From an uncultured Holophagaceae bacterium (GTDB taxonomy: Bacteria; Acidobacteriota; Holophagae; Holophagales; Holophagaceae): a stretch of DNA of 40,954 nucleotides. Position 1 is the stretch's first letter. Each line of letters begins with the position of its first letter. The stretch spans positions 1 to 40,954 of the forward strand of contig CAIPAY010000050.1 in assembly GCA_903863195.1 (NCBI GenBank), in the 5' to 3' direction. The translations under genes were made by a program, and so were the position numbers. The notes under the pieces are model-generated. The model had not been told where the DNA came from, ran no database searches, and saw only the letters and a program-made list of their open reading frames with translations. Shown piece after piece: positions 25,603 to 36,408 of the stretch.

Positions 25603-27045
25603 CTAGGGCAGCGCCGGCAGCTCGATGCCGGCCATCCTCTGCACCATGCGGACCACCTGGCAGCTGTAGCCGAACTCGTTGTCATACCAGACGTAGAGCA
25701 CGATGCGGTTGCCCTGGGCGATGGTGGCCAGGGAGTCCACCACGCCCGCGTGGCGGGAGCCGACGAAGTCGCTGGAGACCACTTCCGGGGAGTTGGTGTA
25801 GTCGATCTGCTTGTGCAGGGGCGACTCCAGGGACATGCTGCGCAGGTAGCTGTTGAGGTCCGATACGGTCACGGCCTGGTTCAGCTCCAGGTTGAGGATG
25901 GCCAGGGAGACATTGGGGGTCGGCACCCGGATGGCGTTGCCCGTCAGCTTGCCGCCCAGCTCCGGGATGACCTTGGCCACGGCCTTGGCGGCGCCGGTCT
26001 CGGTGATGACCATGTTCAACGGCGCGCTGCGGCCCCGCCGCGAGGACTTGTGGTAGTTGTCGATGAGGTTCTGGTCGTTGGTGTAGGAGTGGCAGGTCTC
26101 GATGTGGCCGTGGGAGATGCCGTAGCGGTCGCGGAGGGCCTTCAGCACCGGCACGATGGCGTTGGTGGTGCAGCTGGCCGCGGAGAAGATCTGCTCCTGG
26201 TCGGTGATCAGCTCGTCGTTGACCCCGGCCACCACGTTGGGGATGTCCCCCTTGCCCGGCGCCGTGAGGATGACCTTCGCAATGCCCTGGGCCTGGAGGT
26301 GCCGGCTCAGGCCGGCGCGGTCCCGCCACTTGCCCGTGTTGTCGATGAGGATGGCGTTGCGGATGCCGTACTGGGTGTAGTCCACGCTCTCGGGGCTGTC
26401 CGCGTAGATCATGCGGATCATGTTGCCGTTGGCGATGATGGCGTTCTCTTCCTCGTCGACGGTGATGATGCCGTTGAAGGGGCCGTGGACCGAGTCGCGG
26501 CGCAGCAGGCTGGCGCGCTTGAGGAGGTCATCAGCGGCGCCCTTGCGCACCACGGCGGCCTTGAGGCGGAACTTCTCGCCGCTGCCGGCCTTCTCGATGA
26601 GGATGCGGGCCAGCAGGCGGCCGATGCGGCCGAAGCCGTAGAGCACGATGTCCTGGGGCTCGTCGAGGATGGGGCTCACGCCGGTGTGGACGCTGGCCAG
26701 CTCGCGCAGCACGTAGGCCTCCGGGGACAGGCCGCCGCCCTCGGTGCAGTAGTGGAAGGTCAGCTTGCCCAGGTCAATGCGCGAGGGCGCCAGCTCCAGC
26801 TTGCTGATCGCCTCCAGCAGGGGCCAGGAGTCCAGCACCGACAGCTCGTTGTCGAGGATCTGCCGGGCGAAGCGGTGGGCCTTGAGGATGTCGATGGCCG
26901 TGCAGTGGGCGAGGGAGCGGCCGTACACCGTCATCACGATGTTCTTGTCCCGGTAGAGGCTGCCGAGGACGGGCAGCATCTGCTCGGCGATGGCCTCCTG
27001 GGCCTGCCAGTCCTTGAGGTAGGTGTCCTGCTTCGAAGCGTTCAT
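25603..27045 (-). CDS. gap: Glyceraldehyde-3-phosphate dehydrogenase, long form with N-terminal extension
   Basis: GAPDH oxidises and phosphorylates glyceraldehyde 3-phosphate with NAD(P). The 480-residue protein is about 140 residues longer than the standard enzyme. Residues 1-130 are an all-helical extension (SKQDTYLKDWQAQEAIAEQMLPVLG..). The Rossmann domain starts at IVLYGFGRIGRLL (133-145). The catalytic Cys is C292 (SAASCTTNAIVP), with H319 (CHSYTNDQN) as its partner. YDNEFGYSCQVVRM closes the fold. This long subgroup is known from Bacteroidetes and gammaproteobacteria. The start ATG 27045 begins MNASKQDTYLKDW and has a GGAGAGGG site upstream. Confidence 0.93.
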   Translation of the reverse strand: MNASKQDTYLKDWQAQEAIAEQMLPVLGSLYRDKNIVMTVYGRSLAHCTAIDILKAHRFARQILDNELSVLDSWPLLEAISKLELAPSRIDLGKLTFHYCTEGGGLSPEAYVLRELASVHTGVSPILDEPQDIVLYGFGRIGRLLARILIEKAGSGEKFRLKAAVVRKGAADDLLKRASLLRRDSVHGPFNGIITVDEEENAIIANGNMIRMIYADSPESVDYTQYGIRNAILIDNTGKWRDRAGLSRHLQAQGIAKVILTAPGKGDIPNVVAGVNDELITDQEQIFSAASCTTNAIVPVLKALRDRYGISHGHIETCHSYTNDQNLIDNYHKSSRRGRSAPLNMVITETGAAKAVAKVIPELGGKLTGNAIRVPTPNVSLAILNLELNQAVTVSDLNSYLRSMSLESPLHKQIDYTNSPEVVSSDFVGSRHAGVVDSLATIAQGNRIVLYVWYDNEFGYSCQVVRMVQRMAGIELPALP

Positions 27046-27373
27046 GGGCGCCCTCTCCTGATGGAATTCAATGACTTAGCCGTGATCTGAGCCAAGGACT
27101 CCATTTTGACCCGGGGAGGGGGAGGCCACAAGGAAAGCCACGGAAGGGAAACCTGGAACCTCCTGCAGGAGGGGGCCTCGTCTGGATGGCGAGGCAAGTC
27201 GCCCCGGGTTACCACTTCATAGACCCTAGGGACTACCCCGGAGGGGTGGAAATCATGCAACCGGATCTGGTTAGGGGTCCGCCCCGGGGCGAAGGTGAGG
27301 CACTCACCCAATCGGGCGGAGCGGGCCCTTCGGCCCCTTCCGATCCGGCTCACCCACCGCTCAAGGAGCTGCC
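27046..27373 (+). promoter_or_regulatory. Hairpin-rich leader upstream of the DUF5666 lipoprotein gene
   Basis: This 328-bp gap separates divergent genes. On the plus strand a chain of perfect small hairpins can be drawn: GGCGA/TCGCC (27188-27203), ACCCC/GGGGT (27235-27247), GGTGAG/CTCACC (27294-27308), and GGGCC-CTTC-GGCCC just before the ribosome binding site (AAGGAG). A GCCCCGGGGC palindrome is also present. I do not recognise a riboswitch class. It may be a structured 5' untranslated region. Confidence 0.45.
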
Positions 27374-28636
27374 ATGCGACAACCTTCCGCTTTGAACCGA
27401 ACTTCCTTCAGCAGGTTCCGGGCCTGTGTCACCGGTCTCGCCCTGCTGGGCTCCCTCGGCCTCGTGGGCTGCGGTGGCAGCAAGGGGGGCGACGGGTCCA
27501 CCCTGGCGCCTGCCCCGGCGCCCCCTGCGACCGTGTCCCTGGCCGGCACGCTCACCGGAACCGCCAGCGCCCCGCAGTTCAACCAGCAGCCTCTGCAGGT
27601 GGCCAGCGCTCCCGTCACCCTGAACGGCTCGCCTGCCGCCGCCACGCGTCTGCAGCCCGGTGTGGTCCTGGTGGGCAGGGGCATCCGGGAGGGCCAGGGC
27701 ATCACGCTCCAGTCGGCGGACCTGCGCACCGAGCTCAAGGGCGGCATCACATCACTGGACGCCGCCGCCGCCACCTTCAAGGTGCTTGATACGGTGGTCA
27801 CCGTGAACACCCTGACCCTGCTGGAGCAGGAGGCCTCCGGCGAGGTCTTCTCCCCCATCACCTTCGCGGACCTGGCCGTGGGTGACTTCGTCGCGGTGTT
27901 CGGCACCCCCCAGACCGGGGGCGGTGTCCTGGCCACCCGGGTGGAGCGGAAGGCGCCCGGCGCCGCGGACAGCCCGGAGCTGAGGGGCACCGTGGGCAGC
28001 CTGGACACCACGGCCAAGACCTTCCTCCTTGGTGCCCAGTCGGTGGCCTATGGCGCAGCGACGGTGATCGGGGTGCTCGCCGAGGGTGCGCGGGTGGAAG
28101 TGGAGGGCACGCTGGCGGGGACGACCCTCACGGCTTCGAAGGTCCGGGTCGAGGAGGCTATGGGCCAAGAGGAGGGCAGTGAGGTTGAGGCTTCCGGCGC
28201 TCTCTCGGGGCTGGATGCCACGGCGAAGCGGTTCACACTGCAGACCCTCAAGGTCGACTACAGCAGCGCGGTCGTGGAGGGCACCCTGGCCGAGGGCGCC
28301 ATGGTGGAGGCCGAGGGCGCCCTGAGCCCCACGGATCCCACGGTGCTGGTGGCCACGAAGGTGGAGGTCCGCTTCTCTTCCCTGGGCAATGGGGCCTCGG
28401 ATCTGGAGGCCCAGGGCTCCATCACCGCCCTGGGTGTAGCGGACCTCACGATGACTGTCGGTGGCCGGGTCTTCTGGACCGATGCCCAGACCCTGGTGCT
28501 GGACCACGGCGCCGCCCTCCGCTTTGACCAGCTGCTCGTGGGTGACCGCGTCCAGGTGCGGGCCCTGTCCACCCGAACCAATGCTGCCGGCCAGGCCTAT
28601 GCCAGCCGCGTGGAGCGGAAGAATACCGGGAGCTGA
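27374..28636 (+). CDS. DUF5666-repeat lipoprotein
   Basis: The 420-residue protein has a basic N-terminus, a hydrophobic stretch and a lipobox LVGC with the lipidated Cys at 33, so it should be anchored in an envelope membrane facing away from the cytoplasm. After a Pro/Ala-rich spacer come several beta-rich repeats of the DUF5666 type, with recurring phrases such as GxVxSLDxxAKTFxL, VLAEGARVEVEGTL, TLAEGAMVEAEGAL and LLVGDRVQVRAL, about four copies from residue 55 to 415. The family function is unknown. GGAG precedes the ATG. It lies upstream of the multicopper oxidase but is separated by a hairpin terminator, so a shared function is not implied. Confidence 0.88.
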   Translation: MRQPSALNRTSFSRFRACVTGLALLGSLGLVGCGGSKGGDGSTLAPAPAPPATVSLAGTLTGTASAPQFNQQPLQVASAPVTLNGSPAAATRLQPGVVLVGRGIREGQGITLQSADLRTELKGGITSLDAAAATFKVLDTVVTVNTLTLLEQEASGEVFSPITFADLAVGDFVAVFGTPQTGGGVLATRVERKAPGAADSPELRGTVGSLDTTAKTFLLGAQSVAYGAATVIGVLAEGARVEVEGTLAGTTLTASKVRVEEAMGQEEGSEVEASGALSGLDATAKRFTLQTLKVDYSSAVVEGTLAEGAMVEAEGALSPTDPTVLVATKVEVRFSSLGNGASDLEAQGSITALGVADLTMTVGGRVFWTDAQTLVLDHGAALRFDQLLVGDRVQVRALSTRTNAAGQAYASRVERKNTGS

Positions 28637-28670
28637 AGCCAGCCAAGGAAGCGAAGCCCACGAGCCGACC

Positions 28671-28699
28671 CGCAGCGCCCCAGGACCTGGGGCGCTGCG
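28671..28699 (+). terminator. Perfect 14-bp stem after the DUF5666 gene
   Basis: CGCAGCGCCCCAGG (28671-28684) pairs perfectly with 28686-28699 around a single base. There is no T tract, so it would be an atypical or Rho-assisted terminator. The rest of 28637-28924 holds an AT-rich stretch near 28810-28870 that probably contains the oxidase promoter, plus a GAACG-n11-CGTTC inverted repeat near 28799-28819. Confidence 0.55.
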
Positions 28700-28924
28700 C
28701 TGTACCCGGGGCTGAGGACAGCGCTCGGCAGGAGCCTCTGCATTGCTGACCGGATGGGTCGGTTTCTCGAGATCGGACCTGTCGGCCCGGGGGCTCCGGA
28801 ACGAATACTTACTCCGTTCGATCTAGTGGTAAAAAATTCCTAATCACATGATTTCAAAATCTTATTTTTCAAGCCACTGGCAATGAAGGCGGCTCGGGAA
28901 GGTGTGTTCCAAAGGAGGAAGTCC

Positions 28925-31594
<2,670 letters not shown>

Positions 31595-31663
31595 GCTTCC
31601 CGGCTCAGAGTTCCCGCGATCGCACCCTCCCGTCACCCTCCTGATCCAGGCAAAGGTACCCCC

Positions 31664-32674
<1,011 letters not shown>

Positions 32675-32702
32675 CCTTTTGGCTGGTTTTGCTAGAGAAT
32701 CT

Positions 32703-34016
32703 TCACCCCTTGTTGATCATCAGCACCGTGTAGCCGCCCACCACCTCGCCGCCCACCTTCTGGCGGATGCGGAGCACCTGGGCCTCGTGCTTCTCCAGGT
32801 TCTCGGCGGCGGCGTGGAACGTGACCGTCATGGGCTCGCAGCCGCGCTGGAAGTGCTCGCGGGAGCGCAGGATCCTGGCGCCGTGCTCCAGGGGCAGCCC
32901 GCTCAGCGGGGGCACCCGGCTCCCGGGCGGGCTGGGCGGCATCAGGCCGTAGACAACTTTGTGGCGGCTGGGCCGCAGGCCCGGGTTCCGGTCATGGGTG
33001 ATCAGCTTCGTGTATTCCAGGGCGCCCGGGCCCTCGAGCTGCACGTCCACCTCCGCCTCCCCCGGGTGGGCCGGCTGACCCAGCTGCAGGGCCAGGTCGA
33101 TGAAGGCCGGGGAGTGCGACTCCACCACCGCCAGGTTCCGCTGCCCGATGTGGCGATCCTGCGCCGAGGAGAACTGGGCCAGCGGCACCGCGTCCAGCAT
33201 CGGCTCGAACGCGCGCACCACGAGACACTCGTGGCCGTTGTTGAGCATCTGCGGGACCCAGGTGGCGGGGCACCGCACGATGGCGTGGCAGCCGCGGCTC
33301 ATGTAGCTGCCGTAGGGCTGCACAACCTCCCGCCAGTCCGAGTGGACCGTGAAGCGGTCTGCCAGATCCACCCACGCCGCCCCCAGGAAATGGGCATCCG
33401 AGCGGCTGATCCCCAGGCTCGGGTCGAACCAGTAGAACTCGACTCGCACGCGGTAGGCCGGGGCCTTGCCCAGGTTCCAGATGTGGGCGTAGAGGGTGTT
33501 GGGCTGGCCCGCGACGGCCACTCCGCCCATGTCCGCTGGCATGAGCGGGGCCATCTCGGCCTCCACGCCAGGCATGACGCCGATATCGGGAGACTCCCAG
33601 AAGACACCGCTGAAGGGGCGGTTGCCAGTGTCATTGGACTGGGCCCGGATCACGAGATAAGGAAGGTATTCGTCTTTGCGCTTGCCGAACTTGGGGCCCT
33701 TGCGGAGGATGGTGCCGATCTGGCCCTGCACCCAGCCGAGCTCATGGGGATCACCCGGGACAGGGCGCCCGCCTTCGCCGGGGCGGGGGCGGGGCTGGAA
33801 GGTTGGTGCAGGCGGGAGCTGATCCTGCGGGAGGTCCACGGTGCCCGGCTGCGGGCAGATCTCGGGTGGCGGGCAGGGGCAGGGACGGCGTGGGGGCCGG
33901 CAGCCGCTGCGCGGGGGCTTCAGCGGCCCGCCGCAGTCGCACTGGGGCTCCTTGTGGGCCTTGACCGAGGCATGACAGGGGCAAGCGCAGCGATGGAGAA
34001 AGGTTCGGCGGATCAT
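32703..34016 (-). CDS. Unknown protein with Cys/Pro-rich N-terminus and beta-sandwich-like body
   Basis: The 437-residue protein matches no family I recognise. The first 54 residues hold nine Cys in a CxCxC, CxC, C, CxC, C pattern (C10, 12, 14, 26, 28, 39, 46, 48, 54) followed by a long Pro-rich linker to about residue 95, suggesting a metal-binding or crosslinked tail. The remainder looks like a beta-rich domain (GQPNTLYAHIWNLGKAPAYRVRVEFYWFDPSLG at about 186-218 resembles CARDB-like immunoglobulin folds). No classical signal peptide is seen. ATG 34016 is preferred, since AGAGGT lies upstream and the frame before it is a shadow. It is last in a three-gene unit after the phospholipase C-like gene (49-base gap) and the kelch gene. 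Confidence 0.72.
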   Translation of the reverse strand: MIRRTFLHRCACPCHASVKAHKEPQCDCGGPLKPPRSGCRPPRRPCPCPPPEICPQPGTVDLPQDQLPPAPTFQPRPRPGEGGRPVPGDPHELGWVQGQIGTILRKGPKFGKRKDEYLPYLVIRAQSNDTGNRPFSGVFWESPDIGVMPGVEAEMAPLMPADMGGVAVAGQPNTLYAHIWNLGKAPAYRVRVEFYWFDPSLGISRSDAHFLGAAWVDLADRFTVHSDWREVVQPYGSYMSRGCHAIVRCPATWVPQMLNNGHECLVVRAFEPMLDAVPLAQFSSAQDRHIGQRNLAVVESHSPAFIDLALQLGQPAHPGEAEVDVQLEGPGALEYTKLITHDRNPGLRPSRHKVVYGLMPPSPPGSRVPPLSGLPLEHGARILRSREHFQRGCEPMTVTFHAAAENLEKHEAQVLRIRQKVGGEVVGGYTVLMINKG

Positions 34017-34065
34017 GGGCACCTCTGGAGGGACTCGGCGGCGGGGGCTGGGGACGGTAGCTGGC

Positions 34066-36270
34066 TCATTTGATCGGAGGAGGGCTGGGCGGTCCGCCGC
34101 AGCCCGGGTCCGCAAGGCCCGGCCCGACCCAGTGGATCTTCTGATCCACGTCCGGCGAGTACACGGCCGGAGCATCGGCCTGGGGTGGCCAGACGCAGGG
34201 GGGCTGGAACTTGTGCCAGTTCGGATCGTCCAGGGGGGGCGCATCGCTCCTGCGGTTGAAGTCCCAGCAGTGGTAGCCGTAGCCCCGGTCTGAATCCAGG
34301 TTCCAATTCGTCATCTGCACCGTCCTCTCGCGCCCCTGCTTGAGATCGCGGGAAGCCAGCCACAGGGTGTAACGGGAGAAACCCACGCAGCTGCCCAGGC
34401 TGCGGGTGGGGCTCAAGAGCCCGCTTCTGGCCACGCTGTCCGAGGCCTCGGGTGTCGGCGCGTGTTCGAGGCCGAAGCGAATGTAAGGATCCGGGTCCTG
34501 CTCCAGGAAGAGCGCCGAGGGATCGGCGCCTTGGGCGTAGGGACTGGCCGTGGTGGCGGGGCCCTCAGTCGCACTCCAGGTCGGGTAGTTCCAGGGCTGG
34601 CGATAATCCGTGTCGTTCAGGCGACGGGGGTAGAGCTCGTCCCGATAGCTCTGGGAGGTGTCCGGCGTGTCCGGAGGCGTGTTCATTGCCCCGAAGACAT
34701 CACCCATCTCCGAAAGAACCTGATCGAAGTTCTTCTGGGCGAGGTTCCCGACCCGGATCATGCTTGGTGAGATCTCGTCCTTCATGGGCAGGAAGTAACC
34801 CATCATCACCATGACGGCCCGGAAGTTCTTCAGCATGTGGAAGAGCGGCAGCTCCAGGGCGTAGTAGAGCCCGAGGCGCAGGGGCCAGGTCAGGACGTCG
34901 GCGAGCAGGGCCCAGGGCAGAGAAGCCAGGTAGAGGGCCACTTCAGCCAGGTAGGCGATGGCTGCGATCACCGACAGGACAAAGTCCAGCAGGTCGTCCC
35001 AGAAACTGCCGCCATCCGACGACCCCGGTGCCGAATCTCCCGCGGGGTCGGTCATCACCGGGAAATCCAGGTTAGGCCACACCTCCGGTGGGTCCGGGGG
35101 CTCATGGTTGAACCCATCCACCGTCATCAGCTTCTGCAGCCGGAAGAACAGGTCGTACATGTTCTTGAGGCTGTCCAAGTCGGGCTTGCCGTCCGGCTCT
35201 AGGATCTGGGGATGGGGCACGCCTGCGGTGTAGTAGATCTTGTCGATGGCATCCAGCAGCAGCTGGGCCACGCTGTCGGGCAGGGCCGAGTCAAGGTCCA
35301 GCAGGCGGCGGCGGATCCAGTTGTCCCGCATCGTGTGCCCGCCGGGGAAGGAGGGGCGCGGCACCGGGGCGTTGTCCCCACTCTCGCTGAAGGCGATGTC
35401 GTAGTAGATGGCGGACTCGGTGATCTGGGTGTAGCCCGGCACCTTGTTGGGCGCGGCAGCGTCCGGATCGGCGATGTACCACCAGGCGTCCAGGTGGTTC
35501 TCGGTGAGGTGGTGCCGGGTCCAGTGGGTGCGGTAGGGGCCCCCGGAGATCGCGTTCACGAAGGGGTGGCCCGTGGTGTCGGCGGCCACGTGGGTCAGGT
35601 AGCCCAGGGCGTAGGCGCGGAGCTGGTCGTCGTCCTGGCCGTCCGCCAGGTACCAGAGCTGGCGGCCGAACTCCGCCGTCCGGCGGTAGTGCAGCATGTC
35701 CGACCAGAAGTAGGACTGATCGTCCCAGCCATGGTCCAGGCCCAGGCTGAAGAACCCCAGAAAATCCACCCGCTTGACCACGAAGTTCTCGATGAGCGTG
35801 ATGAGGATCCCGCTCAGCTCTCCGGAGATGTCGCCCACCGTCTCCGAGAGCCCGCCGGTCAGGCGGCTCATCTCCTCGCCGGTGTCTTCGCTGATCGGAC
35901 CGAGGTAGTGCTCCCACTTGGACAGGTAGGGATCCAGCGCGGCGTAGGCACTCTCGAGAAAGCCCAGGATGTTCATGAGCACGGTGGCGGTGGGAAGGGA
36001 CAGATCTTTGACGTTGGCCGGGTTGAGGTTCCGGAAATCGGGCAGGAAGAAGAACAGGTCCGGGCCGATGGCGCCGATGGCCGCGAAGTTCGGATGCTCC
36101 GTCATGTACTTCCCCAGGTCCCTGGGGTCCGCGCCGGTCCAGGCGGGATCAATGTCCCTGGGGCGATCCTTGGTCCGGGACTCCGAGTAGGGCCTCGGCT
36201 GGTAGCCCTTGGCCTTGAGGAGGCGGGCCGTATGTCGGGCATTGCTCATGTGGATAATGGGACCGGGCAT
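34066..36270 (-). CDS. Zinc-dependent phospholipase C-like protein with hydrophobic insertion
   Basis: The 734-residue protein has features of the prokaryotic zinc-dependent phospholipase C fold: an N-terminal His region (IHMSNARHTARLL), IGAIGPDLFFFLPDF (D71), and a block L-GYLTHVAADTTGHPFV with H227, D231 and H235 in an HxxxDxxxH arrangement, then H249, H253, H254 and H259. These are probable zinc ligands. Residues about 427-495 are strongly hydrophobic (VLSVIAAIAYLAEVALYLASL, then PLRLGLYYALELPLF), an insertion or membrane-active part not usual in the family. No signal peptide is seen. The C-terminal part (about 500-734) is unrecognised. GGAG precedes the ATG. It lies between the kelch gene (138-base gap) and the Cys-rich gene. 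Phospholipase activity is inferred from the motif only. Confidence 0.78.
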   Translation of the reverse strand: MPGPIIHMSNARHTARLLKAKGYQPRPYSESRTKDRPRDIDPAWTGADPRDLGKYMTEHPNFAAIGAIGPDLFFFLPDFRNLNPANVKDLSLPTATVLMNILGFLESAYAALDPYLSKWEHYLGPISEDTGEEMSRLTGGLSETVGDISGELSGILITLIENFVVKRVDFLGFFSLGLDHGWDDQSYFWSDMLHYRRTAEFGRQLWYLADGQDDDQLRAYALGYLTHVAADTTGHPFVNAISGGPYRTHWTRHHLTENHLDAWWYIADPDAAAPNKVPGYTQITESAIYYDIAFSESGDNAPVPRPSFPGGHTMRDNWIRRRLLDLDSALPDSVAQLLLDAIDKIYYTAGVPHPQILEPDGKPDLDSLKNMYDLFFRLQKLMTVDGFNHEPPDPPEVWPNLDFPVMTDPAGDSAPGSSDGGSFWDDLLDFVLSVIAAIAYLAEVALYLASLPWALLADVLTWPLRLGLYYALELPLFHMLKNFRAVMVMMGYFLPMKDEISPSMIRVGNLAQKNFDQVLSEMGDVFGAMNTPPDTPDTSQSYRDELYPRRLNDTDYRQPWNYPTWSATEGPATTASPYAQGADPSALFLEQDPDPYIRFGLEHAPTPEASDSVARSGLLSPTRSLGSCVGFSRYTLWLASRDLKQGRERTVQMTNWNLDSDRGYGYHCWDFNRRSDAPPLDDPNWHKFQPPCVWPPQADAPAVYSPDVDQKIHWVGPGLADPGCGGPPSPPPIK

Positions 36271-36408
36271 GGGTCGCTCCTAGTCAAGTGAAGGTTGATG
36301 CCAATGCCAACTGTCCCGGGGTCCCGGAAGATGACTGGAGGGTTCGAAGGGAAAGGTGTTGCCTCTAAAGCCGAACAAGAGAACGCCAAATCATTCCCTC
36401 TTGAGGGC

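Noticed and set aside
27181..27373. Known riboswitch (c-di-GMP, TPP, cobalamin, fluoride)
   Set aside because: I looked for the conserved cores and did not find them. Only generic hairpins are present.
27186..27395. 69-codon plus-strand frame in the leader of the DUF5666 gene
   Set aside because: It overlaps the real start, lacks a ribosome binding site, and its sequence is explained by the hairpin-rich leader.
32675..32702. Attachment-site-like duplication bordering the kelch cluster
   Set aside because: I compared the left border by eye with 40.3-40.8 kb and found no matching direct repeat, and no integrase or tRNA is nearby.
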